From Anaerolineae bacterium (GTDB lineage: Bacteria > Chloroflexota > Anaerolineae > Aggregatilineales > UBA3940), in the NCBI GenBank assembly GCA_016928235.1, contig JAFGLD010000211.1, positions 1-54,058 of the forward strand: 54,058 bases of DNA, in the 5' to 3' direction. A program made the position numbers and the translations under genes. Under the pieces are notes generated by a model. It saw nothing but the letters and a program-made list of their open reading frames with translations, ran no database searches and was not told the DNA's origin. Below are positions 16,794 to 24,950 of the stretch, piece by piece. Positions within the stretch are counted from its first letter, which is position 1, and the number at the start of each line of letters is the position of its first letter.

Positions 16794-18596
16794 TTGTCCG
16801 GTAATCCAATCCCCGATTATGCTCATACAATAGTCATTCCCATTGCCAATCCTACCACAGCTCCCACGCTCCTCAAGCTAGGTGCCACGATCACGCTCCC
16901 CGGCAGCGGGCGGCTGATTGCGTTATTCGTTTCATTGGGAGATACGGAATCGGAGTCTGCGCTGATCGACGAGATCGAGCCTGTTATTGAGGATCTGCAG
17001 GCCAACGGCCACGCCGTCGAGTTGAAGGTGCACATCTCAACAAGTATTGCGCGGGGGATTTTGGACATTGCCCGCGAGGAACGCGCTGATCTGCTGCTGC
17101 TTGGTCTACGCCAGATGGAACACGGCCGTGTGATCTTGGGCAACATCGTCGACAGCGTAACGGCAACAGCACCCTGCGATGTCCTGCTCTATCGGACTGC
17201 CAAACAGTCGGCTTTCACGAAAGTGATGATCCCGGTCGATGGCAGCTTACGCTCATCTATCGCCTGCCAGGTCGGGATTTTGATTGGAAATGCCTATCCA
17301 ACTCCGGTTGAGGCTATCCACATCCAGGAGAGCTACCGGCCACAGTGGGTAGGCCGGGGACGCATCGAGCAATCCCTGGCGGATATCCCCGGCCGCGAGA
17401 TCGTCAAACGAACTGTCATCACCGCTCACGACCCGGCCAGTGGACTGCTGTCCAGAGTTGACGAGAATGTGTTGATCGTCCTGGGGGTGTCTGAGAAGAG
17501 TTCACTTGAACGCTGGCTGTTTGGCGATCTGTCCGGGCGTGTCCTGCGCGACGCTCCCGGACCGGTGATCCTTGTCCGGAGAACACTGTCTGGTCGTGGT
17601 TTGGCCAGGCGATTGGAGCGAGTGTTTAGCCGATTCAAGCTGAAACTGACCCAGATCGAACAAGAGGAGATCTTGTGGCAAGCCCAGGAAATGGCATCGC
17701 CTAATCTGGATTATTTCGTTCTGCTCCTGCTCTCGGCCATCCTGGCATCGCTGGGATTGTTGTTGAACAGCTCCGCCGTGATCATCGGCGCCATGCTGGT
17801 AGCGCCATTGATGCAGCCGCTGATCGGATTGGCTTTGGGCATCACCACGGGACAGATCCAGTTGATCTGGCGCTCTGTGGCAACACTCCTTCAGGGCATT
17901 TTGCTGGCGCTGGTCGTTTCGATAGGAATAGGCATGCTTATACCACTGGCCCTGCCTACTACCGAGATATTAGCCCGCGGAAATCCGAGCCTGCTCGACG
18001 CCGGCGTAGCGTTAGCATCCGGCATGATCGGAGCCTATGCAACTGCTCGGAAAGACATCCCGTCCGCTCTGGCCGGAGTAGCCATTGCGGCAGCATTGGT
18101 GCCCCCTCTGTGCACCGTCGGCCTCAACCTGGGAGCCGGGCGGCTCGAACTGAGCCTGTATGCCGGGTTGTTGTTTCTGACTAACATTGTATCGATCAGC
18201 CTGGCAGCGTGGCTGGTGTTTTTCTGGCTTGGTATCAGGCCACTCCCTGCTGAGCATCGACGCCGGTGGATCACCTCACTGGTATTGGTTCTGGCGTTGG
18301 CTTTACCGGTGACGGTCGGTTTGGTCTCGGTTAGCAGGCAAAAGCAGCGTGAAGCTTCTGCTGCCCGGTATATCCAGGAGCAATTTTTATCTGCCGAGAT
18401 CGTATCGCTGGAAGTGCAGCGCGGGAAACCTGCCAGGGTCATTGCCACCCTGCGGGCAGCTGACGAAATCGATCAATCAACAGTCCGGGAGGCACAAGAT
18501 CAGTTGGCCGATATCCTGGGAGACCCTGTGCGGCTGGAGATCGTTGTCTGGAAAGTTATCGAGCCTCTATCGGGAAATCAGGGAGACACTCCATGA
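16794..18596 (+). CDS. Usp-Usp-DUF389 membrane protein
   Basis: 600-aa protein. Residues ~10-135 and ~143-262 are universal-stress-protein domains (VMIPVDGSLRSS; GPVILVRR). Residues ~310-530 form the DUF389 membrane domain (TIGR00341-like) with SSAVIIGAMLVAPLMQPLIGLALG, AGVAIAAALVPPLCTVGLNLG and about seven to eight hydrophobic segments. A short cytoplasmic C-terminus follows. DUF389 proteins are of unknown activity; a transport or sensing role is inferred. The start is TTG with GAGGA eight bases upstream. The next gene starts inside its stop codon (ATGA overlap), so it heads an operon with the histidine phosphatase. The double Usp plan echoes the Usp-GpgS fusion at 11174. Confidence 0.9.
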   Translation: MSGNPIPDYAHTIVIPIANPTTAPTLLKLGATITLPGSGRLIALFVSLGDTESESALIDEIEPVIEDLQANGHAVELKVHISTSIARGILDIAREERADLLLLGLRQMEHGRVILGNIVDSVTATAPCDVLLYRTAKQSAFTKVMIPVDGSLRSSIACQVGILIGNAYPTPVEAIHIQESYRPQWVGRGRIEQSLADIPGREIVKRTVITAHDPASGLLSRVDENVLIVLGVSEKSSLERWLFGDLSGRVLRDAPGPVILVRRTLSGRGLARRLERVFSRFKLKLTQIEQEEILWQAQEMASPNLDYFVLLLLSAILASLGLLLNSSAVIIGAMLVAPLMQPLIGLALGITTGQIQLIWRSVATLLQGILLALVVSIGIGMLIPLALPTTEILARGNPSLLDAGVALASGMIGAYATARKDIPSALAGVAIAAALVPPLCTVGLNLGAGRLELSLYAGLLFLTNIVSISLAAWLVFFWLGIRPLPAEHRRRWITSLVLVLALALPVTVGLVSVSRQKQREASAARYIQEQFLSAEIVSLEVQRGKPARVIATLRAADEIDQSTVREAQDQLADILGDPVRLEIVVWKVIEPLSGNQGDTP

Positions 18597-19192
18597 CACG
18601 TTTGCTGCTGGTCCGACACGGTAAGACAGACTGGAATCTTGAAGGACGTTATCAGGGCCAGGCCGATCAGCCGCTCAACGAGCAAGGACGGTCGCAAGCC
18701 AGGCAACTGGCAGAACATCTGGCAGGACAGACATTCGAAGCTATTTATAGCAGTGACCTTCACCGCGCTTATGAGACGGCCAGCCTGCTGGCAGGGGGAA
18801 CCGGGCTGGGCGTCCAGTTGGAGCCCCGGCTGAGAGAAATCAACCAGGGAAAATGGGAGGGGATGCTGGTTGGCGATATTGCTGCCACCTATCCTACCGA
18901 GTGGGAAATGCTCCAGCGTGATCCGATTCATACACGTCCACCGGGAGGGGAAACGGCTGCGGAGCTGGCAAACCGGATATGGGCAGCGGTGGACGAGATT
19001 GCACAACGGCATATCGATGGGCCGGTGCTGATTGTTTCCCACGGATTGGCATTGGCAGCTGTGCTGTGCCGTGCTCGACGGCTCCCTCTGGCCGAGATAT
19101 TCAATCTGGTCCCGGACAACACACATCCTATCGAGGTTGACTGGAGCGATTCGAATACCGCAGCACAGAAAGATCAACTCAAATCGTTGTGA
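18593..19192 (+). CDS. histidine phosphatase family protein (candidate glucosyl-3-phosphoglycerate phosphatase)
   Basis: 199-aa cytoplasmic phosphatase/mutase of the RHG branch: LLVRHGKTDWN with the phospho-accepting His near residue 8, GQADQPLNEQG, the SDLHRAYETA motif, RLREINQGKWEG, and the second catalytic His in VSHG. Length is normal for this family. Substrates range from phosphoglycerate to alpha-ribazole and sugar phosphates. The mycobacterial glucosyl-3-phosphoglycerate phosphatase belongs to the same superfamily and a GpgS fusion lies 5.6 kb upstream, so that activity is a reasonable but untested guess. It overlaps the Usp-DUF389 gene by four bases (ATGA), so translation is probably coupled. 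Confidence 0.9.
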   Translation: MTRLLLVRHGKTDWNLEGRYQGQADQPLNEQGRSQARQLAEHLAGQTFEAIYSSDLHRAYETASLLAGGTGLGVQLEPRLREINQGKWEGMLVGDIAATYPTEWEMLQRDPIHTRPPGGETAAELANRIWAAVDEIAQRHIDGPVLIVSHGLALAAVLCRARRLPLAEIFNLVPDNTHPIEVDWSDSNTAAQKDQLKSL

Positions 19193-19231
19193 AACGCTGC
19201 GTACAGGAAAGTATAAAATGGGGGGATATAG

Positions 19232-19312
19232 TAGACTTGATCGGCAATAGACGTGCTATGCATAAAATCTGGCTTATTTTATGCTTAACTCAGTTATTTC
19301 CGATCAAGTCTA
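19232..19312. promoter_or_regulatory. nested inverted repeat upstream of the antiporter gene
   Basis: Outer arms TAGACTTGATCGG (19232-19244) and CCGATCAAGTCTA (19300-19312) are perfect 13-mers. Inside them lies a second hairpin, GCATAAAA/TTTTATGC (19260-19284). The structure sits in the 347-bp spacer between the phosphatase and antiporter genes, 227 bases before the antiporter ATG. It may be a structured leader, an operator or a small mobile element. The rest of this spacer has no gene. Confidence 0.5.
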
Positions 19313-19539
19313 CCGGCAAGCAAGAATGCCCCACACGAATGACATTGCTGGCCGGAGTTGGCTGGTCACACTCATCACAATCAACTCATATCACCCAATG
19401 TCTTTGTCTAACACCGTGAATGGTTGGTTTGAGGTATGTACTCCGATGGGGTGTCCTCTCCCGGCATTGTATAGAAATCTATCTCAGATATCGTGCCCCG
19501 ATGCTCATGCCTCATACCTGTTTTCAAAGGAAGATTTAG

Positions 19540-20739
19540 ATGATAGCACCTTTGTTGCTGTCGCTGGCGATCATCATTGTCGCCGCGAAGCTGGGCGGCT
19601 GGCTGTCGGGACATCTAGGGCAGCCGGCAGTACTTGGCGAATTAATTATTGGGTTGATCCTTGGCCCCTCGGTTCTCAATATCTTTGGGCAGGCTTACTT
19701 CGAGACGGCGCATGTCACGGGCACGCTGATCGAGATGGGCGAGCTGGGGGTGATCTTCTTGATGTTTGTAGCCGGGTTGGAGATCGATCTCAGAGACTTG
19801 CTCAAGACCGGCAGAGCCTCTGCTCTATCCGGTTCACTGGGTGTGGTGATCCCTATCATAATGGGGCTCGTGGTAGCTGTATGGTTTGGATACGCAATAG
19901 AAGCAGCATTGTTCATCGGTATCATTATGGGAGCGACATCGGTGAGCATTTCCGCGCAGACACTTATGGAGTTGGGACTGATCCGTAGCCGAGAGGGTCT
20001 GACACTGCTGGGCGCGGCGGTCGTCGATGATGTTCTGGCCATCATTGCACTATCGGTCTTTATCGTAATCGTGGGGGGAGACGGCGGCAGCCTATGGCTG
20101 TTGGTATGGACGATTGCCCGGATGCTCCTGTTTCTATCCGGCGCGTTTTTGCTGGGTATCTGGTTGTTGCCCCGGCTTTCTAAATGGGCCAAACAATTGC
20201 CGATCGGCGAGCCTGTTATGTCGGTGATCATCGCTACAGTTTTACTGTATGCTTGGGCTTCGGAGGCCCTGGGCGGTGTGGCCGTGATTACCGGAGCTTT
20301 TATCGCCGGTGTTGGGCTGGCTCGCAGCCCCGTGAAAGAAGAGATCGAGTATAAGATGCGCACGTTGGCTTATGCCTTGTTCGTCCCGATCTTTCTTGTC
20401 GGGATTGGGCTAACAGCCAATGTTCGCACTCTTTCCGGCAGCGATCTGGGATTCGCGCTTGTTATTAGTCTAACAGCAATCGTCTCAAAAATTATCGGAG
20501 CCGGCGCCGGTGCCAAATTCGGCGGCATGACCGGGCGAGAATCGCTTCGTGTCGGCGCCGGCATGGTCTCCAGAGGTGAGGTAGGGTTGATCATCGCCGA
20601 AGTAGGTGTCTTGAACGGCCTGATCAACAGCGAGGTGTTCACCATCGAGGTCGTTATGGTACTTGCTACTACTCTGGTTGCGCCCCCGTTGCTGCGGCTG
20701 GTTTTTCGGGACAAGAAGAGCCGGAAAACGCTCACCTGA
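19540..20739 (+). CDS. CPA2-family cation/proton antiporter (Kef-type)
   Basis: 399-aa membrane protein with about 12-13 hydrophobic helices. Features of the monovalent cation:proton antiporter-2 family: GQPAVLGELIIGLILGPS near the N-terminus, GVIFLMFVAGLEIDL, the ion-binding-helix region TLLGAAVVDDVLAI, and the late RVGAGMVSRGEVGLIIAEVG. It probably exchanges Na+ or K+ for H+ at the cytoplasmic membrane. It has no C-terminal TrkA-N domain, so it lacks the usual nucleotide control of KefB/C; the PII-like protein encoded 109 bases downstream could take that role (inference). AAAGGAAG precedes the ATG. Confidence 0.92.
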   Translation: MIAPLLLSLAIIIVAAKLGGWLSGHLGQPAVLGELIIGLILGPSVLNIFGQAYFETAHVTGTLIEMGELGVIFLMFVAGLEIDLRDLLKTGRASALSGSLGVVIPIIMGLVVAVWFGYAIEAALFIGIIMGATSVSISAQTLMELGLIRSREGLTLLGAAVVDDVLAIIALSVFIVIVGGDGGSLWLLVWTIARMLLFLSGAFLLGIWLLPRLSKWAKQLPIGEPVMSVIIATVLLYAWASEALGGVAVITGAFIAGVGLARSPVKEEIEYKMRTLAYALFVPIFLVGIGLTANVRTLSGSDLGFALVISLTAIVSKIIGAGAGAKFGGMTGRESLRVGAGMVSRGEVGLIIAEVGVLNGLINSEVFTIEVVMVLATTLVAPPLLRLVFRDKKSRKTLT

Positions 20740-20848
20740 GATATCCCATCAGGGGATACTACTGATGGCTCACACTTATTGTGTTCAAAAGAGGTGTCGA
20801 CGCTCAACTTTGCCTCGGCGCTCAGCATTATTTTAGGAGAGTTTTTTG

Positions 20849-21208
20849 ATGTCAGATTTAGTTGTGTTTGTACTTGATGATCCTCAGAAGTGTGACCTGG
20901 TGCTCCAGGCCTGGATAGACCAGGGCGTCAAAGGGACAACGATTCTTCAAAGCACAGGGCTTGCTCGCCAGGCTAAGAGCCAGCGGATGCGCGATGATCT
21001 TCCGTTGTTTCCTGGCCTGGATAGCCTCTTGCGTAGCCACGAAGAGTCTCACCGAACGCTGTTGGCTGTGCTACCGGACGGCTTTGACATCGACGCGCTC
21101 GTAGCGGCCACCGAGAGCATTATAGGGGCGCTCGACGAACCCAATACAGGCATCCTGTTTGTTGTTCCAGTTAAACAAGTCTGGGGGTTGCGGCGTTCTC
21201 AGGAATGA
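20849..21208 (+). CDS. PII-like small protein
   Basis: 119-aa protein resembling the ferredoxin-like fold of nitrogen-regulatory P-II relatives: beta strand DLVVFVLDDP, helix KCDLVLQAWIDQGV, strand GTTILQSTG, a long loop, SHRTLLAVLPDG, and a final GILFVVPVKQVWG. Homology is weak, so the call rests on fold pattern and context. Canonical PII and PII-like proteins trimerise, bind nucleotides or carbon/energy signals, and often sit beside the transporter they control. Here it lies between a CPA2 antiporter and an ArsB/NhaD-type permease. The ATG at 20849 has AGGAGA ahead of it; an in-frame TTG one codon earlier is less likely. Confidence 0.65.
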   Translation: MSDLVVFVLDDPQKCDLVLQAWIDQGVKGTTILQSTGLARQAKSQRMRDDLPLFPGLDSLLRSHEESHRTLLAVLPDGFDIDALVAATESIIGALDEPNTGILFVVPVKQVWGLRRSQE

Positions 21209-21252
21209 TATGAAACTCCAGGCTGAACGAGTGTGTGCAAGGAAACAATCAG

Positions 21253-22965
21253 ATGAGCAAGCTTTTTCGAACAAAAAACCCGGCATCATATCTGGCATTG
21301 GTTCTCATTCTGGGATTATGGCTGGCCAGGCAAATACAGCCCCCTCCTGTCGCCCTGGCGTCTGGCCGAGGCGTGGCCGGGCACGTGTTTGACGGGCAGG
21401 GAGAACCGGTTATTGACGCGGACCTGAAGCTTTACATCAACAAAGAAGACCGACCGGTCGCCAAGACTCGCAGCCAACCTGATGGTGCTTATCTGTTGGT
21501 TTTGCCGGAAGCGCAAACCGCCTCGTACGTTCGCGTCGAGGTTGAGCGCCCGCATTTTAAGCTGCATGTCTGGACACCCGATGGGGCTGAATTTGCCGCT
21601 CTGTTGGAAGAGGATACTTTTGTGACCCACGACATCATCATGGAGCGGCGGATCGTGGCAAGCTTTTGGATTACAGCAGCGATCTTTATTGGAATGCTGG
21701 CCATTATTGCCACCGAGCGCCTTCACAACACAGTAGCAGCTTTGTTAGCGATGGTGCTCATTTTTGGTGTCAGCCTGCTGGGAGAGATATTCAGCCCCGA
21801 TCTCTTCATCTTTACTTTCGATCAAGCCATCGAGTATGTTGACTTTGAGGTGATATTCCTGCTGCTGGGCATGATGATCGTGATCGGCGTGATCGAAGAA
21901 ACGGGCATTTTTCAGTGGCTGGCTTTCCAGGCGTACCGTCTATCCCGCGGGAAGGTCTGGCTGCTGTCAATGATCCTGATGTCTATCACCGCAATAGCAT
22001 CGGCCTTACTAGACAATGTCACAACGATGCTGTTGATTACCCCCATCATCCTGGAAATCGCTTTGGCCGCAGGGATCAATCCACTGTCTCTCGTACTACC
22101 TGCTTTATTGTCTGCCAACGTAGGAGGGCTGGCTACCCTGGTCGGGACACCTGTTAATATCATGATCGGCTCGTTTGTCGGATTGGATTTCAATGACTTT
22201 GTCGTCCATCTAACACCTGGTGTACTGATGGCATTGTTAGGCTTGATGGTCTTTGTTCAGCTCCGCTACTGGAAAGAATACCATACTGTTGGGGGTGGGC
22301 TTTCGCCGGCACTCATGAAACAGCTTGAAGAAAACGGCCGGATACGAGATCCGCTTAAGCTTCGCAAAGGGGGAATCGTTTTTGGGGTGCTGCTGCTATT
22401 GTTCGTGCTTGGGGAACCACTTCATCTTCCACCGACAATATCGGCTATTGCAGGCGCTGTGGCCATGTTACTGTGGGTTAACCCGGATATTCGTGAGATG
22501 ATGAGTGTGGTAGACTGGACAACACTTGTTTTCTTCATTGGTTTGTTCGTTGTTGTGGGGGCAGTACAAGAGGTTGGCATACTTGCTGTCATCGCTGATG
22601 GGATTGTTGGCATGGTCGGTACGAGTCTGATGGCATCGTTGTTGAGTATTGTGTGGATTGCCGCGCTGCTCTCCGGCATGATCGACAATATTCCCTTTGC
22701 CGCTGCTATGTTGCCCATCGTCAAGCTCCTGACAAGAATCATTCCTGGAGCAGAAAGTAACGTTCTGTATTATGGTCTGGCAATTGGCGCCGATTTAGGT
22801 GGAAATTCATCTTTGATCGGTTCCTCCGCGAACCTGGTAGTAGCTGGCATTACCGAGCGTGCCGGGTACCGGATCACTTTCCGCAAATTTCTGAAAGTAG
22901 GCATTCCGGCGATGGCTATCACGACAGCCATCGGGAGCTTATGGCTGATCATCCACTTTATATAA
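21253..22965 (+). CDS. ArsB/NhaD-type permease with N-terminal carboxypeptidase-regulatory-like domain
   Basis: 570-aa membrane transporter of the ion transporter superfamily. A first hydrophobic segment (YLALVLILGLWLA) is followed by an exported beta-sandwich domain (residues ~40-105, GHVFDGQGEPVIDADLKLYIN ... PDGAYLLVLPE) of the carboxypeptidase-regulatory type. The transport domain then shows the paired family motifs LLDNVTTMLLITPI with LVGTPVNIMIG, and MIDNIPFAAAMLPI with LIGSSANLVVAG. Relatives move Na+/H+, arsenite or dicarboxylates; the substrate is not decidable. It starts at the ATG with AAGGA nine bases upstream, not at the in-frame GTG 18 bases earlier. It is followed 11 bases later by a Usp gene. 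Confidence 0.88.
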   Translation: MSKLFRTKNPASYLALVLILGLWLARQIQPPPVALASGRGVAGHVFDGQGEPVIDADLKLYINKEDRPVAKTRSQPDGAYLLVLPEAQTASYVRVEVERPHFKLHVWTPDGAEFAALLEEDTFVTHDIIMERRIVASFWITAAIFIGMLAIIATERLHNTVAALLAMVLIFGVSLLGEIFSPDLFIFTFDQAIEYVDFEVIFLLLGMMIVIGVIEETGIFQWLAFQAYRLSRGKVWLLSMILMSITAIASALLDNVTTMLLITPIILEIALAAGINPLSLVLPALLSANVGGLATLVGTPVNIMIGSFVGLDFNDFVVHLTPGVLMALLGLMVFVQLRYWKEYHTVGGGLSPALMKQLEENGRIRDPLKLRKGGIVFGVLLLLFVLGEPLHLPPTISAIAGAVAMLLWVNPDIREMMSVVDWTTLVFFIGLFVVVGAVQEVGILAVIADGIVGMVGTSLMASLLSIVWIAALLSGMIDNIPFAAAMLPIVKLLTRIIPGAESNVLYYGLAIGADLGGNSSLIGSSANLVVAGITERAGYRITFRKFLKVGIPAMAITTAIGSLWLIIHFI

Positions 22966-22976
22966 GGGGACTTTTC

Positions 22977-23426
22977 ATGGGAAAGATACTATGTGCGACC
23001 CGCGGCGGAGAAGCCAGCATCCGGACACAAAACGCTGCTATTAACAAAGCCAGGGAGACTGCGAGCGAGCTGATCTTCTTTTACGTCTACGATGTGGAGT
23101 TTATGGCCCATGCCAAGTACGCGCTACGATCTGACGTGGTAACGGATGAAATGGAGAGAATGGCCGAGTTCCTGATGTCGATGGCAGTGGAGCGCGCCAA
23201 GGAACAGGGCATCAATGCCCATTATACGATCCGGCAAGGGAGATTCGTTGATGAGTTGGCGGCTGCCGCCGAAGAGGAGCAGGCAACACTTGTTATTCTT
23301 GGCCGTCCTGAGGAGGAAAATGTCTTTAAGCTTGAACATCTGCGAGAGTTGACCGAGCGACTGCAGACTGAGACTGGTATTCCGTTTTGCATCATGCCGG
23401 ATCATTTGACCGACCAATCGATATAA
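22977..23426 (+). CDS. universal stress protein
   Basis: 149-aa single-domain Usp: strand GKILCATRGGEASIRTQNAA, strand LIFFYVYD, the helix with AEFLMSMAVERAKEQG, HYTIRQGRFVDELAAAAEEEQATLVILGRP, and the closing GIPFCIMP. The ATP-binding G-x2-G-x9-G(S/T) loop of ATP-type Usps is not intact, so nucleotide binding is uncertain. The start at 22977 has AAGGGGAC in front. It closes the six-gene stress/ion-transport cluster, and Usps are often paired with membrane transporters. Confidence 0.88.
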   Translation: MGKILCATRGGEASIRTQNAAINKARETASELIFFYVYDVEFMAHAKYALRSDVVTDEMERMAEFLMSMAVERAKEQGINAHYTIRQGRFVDELAAAAEEEQATLVILGRPEEENVFKLEHLRELTERLQTETGIPFCIMPDHLTDQSI

Positions 23427-23620
23427 CACAAGCAATTGTCGACCATAAGTGTCAACTGAAGGGCATTTCCCGTTTGAGTCCGCAATCAGGACTATGGATG
23501 AGTAAGGTAATAAGTTCGGTAGGAACTCGGCTACAAGTCCTTGTCAAAAATGAGGGAAACAGGCTGATGTTCTATGGAGGATGCAGAATCATACATTTGA
23601 AAAGGTAAAGAAGCCGGCAT

Positions 23621-24622
23621 CTAGCGTGGGGTATCTGTGCCTGGATCTTGTGTGCCCTCTATTGGAGTAGGCGAGGGTGTGGGGGTTGGATTGGCACAAG
23701 CCTCAGCCGCCGCATCGTATTTTTCTCGAACTTCAGCTTTACCGCGGATAGCTAAGGCTTCCTCATAGATGTCAGCGGCATCACAATGCGCGCCTATCGC
23801 TACCAGTTGATCGCCATATTTGACATAGGCATCCCATAACTGGTCTTTGACGTCACGATAGCTTGGTAGCACATCGTAGATTGCCCGGAAGTTATCGATG
23901 GCAATGGACCAGTTGAGATCACAGTATGTGCGGCCCGTGATATACAATTTGGCCCAATGACGCTCGCCTTCGGCCTGATCGTCGAGAGGTCGAATGGTGC
24001 TGGCTTGATCAAGATAAGACAACCCCTCTTGGAGCCGATCTCCGCGTACATACTGTAAGCCGAGTGTCACCAATGCCCGGTAGAGCATCTCTTTAACCTC
24101 ATCTTCGCGGTATGTCGGCGCAATTGCCTGCAGATTCTGAAAGCGGCTGATGGCGTTACCCCATTCTCCTGCATCGTAATATTGTTTTGCCTCAACAAAC
24201 AACTCATCCGGGTTTTGATTGCTGCTTGGGACAAGTGTTTCTATTGGAGCCGAGGCCTGGCTGAGCGCAGTTTCCGCCTGGGCCAGACCCTCAGCTGCGC
24301 CTGGATAGTCTGGGGCAACCCGCAGCACCCAGCGAAATCGCTCAACTGCCAGCGAATACTTGCCCAGCTCCATATCTTGCATTCCCTGAGTGAACTGTAC
24401 ACCAATCTCGGCGGTAGCGGTTTGCGTAGCACGGACTTTAAGGTCATTCTGGCCGGCAATCGCGCCACCGGCAGCCGCTAACCCTACAGCTACAATCAAT
24501 ACACACCCAACGATCCCTCCCAATATGAGAGTCGATGAAAAGATCGGCAGCAAAGAAGACCTGGGCTTTGGTGCCGCAGCAGTCTGAGGAAAGTTGGTCT
24601 GTTGATTTGGTGTCTGACTCAT
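23621..24622 (-). CDS. membrane-anchored TPR protein
   Basis: 333-aa protein of unknown role. A short Gln/Pro-rich head (MSQTPNQQTNFPQ) is followed by one strong transmembrane helix (ILGGIVGCVLIVAVGLAAAGG). Four or so TPR-like helix pairs follow (LGKYSLAVERFRWVLRVAPDY, AGEWGNAISRFQNLQAIAPTY, DLNWSIAIDNFRAIYDVLPSY, GAHCDAADIYEEALAI), then a PTPTPSPTP tail. The TPR part is probably extracytoplasmic, a scaffold for protein contacts. The frame runs upstream to 24865, but that extension is Cys/Arg-rich and unlike the protein, so I start at MSQTPN. It lies downstream of the sigma-factor gene on the same strand, beyond that gene's terminator, so it has its own transcription unit. The 24623-24950 spacer holds only the terminator. 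Confidence 0.8.
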   Translation of the reverse strand: MSQTPNQQTNFPQTAAAPKPRSSLLPIFSSTLILGGIVGCVLIVAVGLAAAGGAIAGQNDLKVRATQTATAEIGVQFTQGMQDMELGKYSLAVERFRWVLRVAPDYPGAAEGLAQAETALSQASAPIETLVPSSNQNPDELFVEAKQYYDAGEWGNAISRFQNLQAIAPTYREDEVKEMLYRALVTLGLQYVRGDRLQEGLSYLDQASTIRPLDDQAEGERHWAKLYITGRTYCDLNWSIAIDNFRAIYDVLPSYRDVKDQLWDAYVKYGDQLVAIGAHCDAADIYEEALAIRGKAEVREKYDAAAEACANPTPTPSPTPIEGTQDPGTDTPR

Positions 24623-24887
24623 TGTGATTGATACTGTTTCCAATAGAAATAAGCCCACCTGAACAGGGCAGGCATGTCGCATTATAACCAGACTCAAGGG
24701 GGGTTGTCTATAATCGAGACCACCGAGAAGCATACTTCTCCCCAACGCAGGTCTTGTACGTTGTGTTCCGGATAAGGAATAGCAGTAGGGAGAACTCTCT
24801 GAATCACTACGATATGAGATGATGCAAATTGAAGGGGCTGTGCCTCGATAATCCGGTTCAAGCAACTTCGTTTAACGAGGCTATAAC

Positions 24888-24925
24888 AGGAAAAAATCCG
24901 GCAGCCAGAATATTGACTGCCGGAT
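24888..24925 (-). terminator. rho-independent terminator of the sigma-factor gene
   Basis: On the minus strand: perfect 9-bp arms ATCCGGCAG/CTGCCGGAT with a 12-base loop, followed by a run of T. It begins 26 bases after the sigma-factor stop codon. Confidence 0.85.
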
Positions 24926-24950
24926 CGGTGGGTGTTGTGGGTAAAACACA

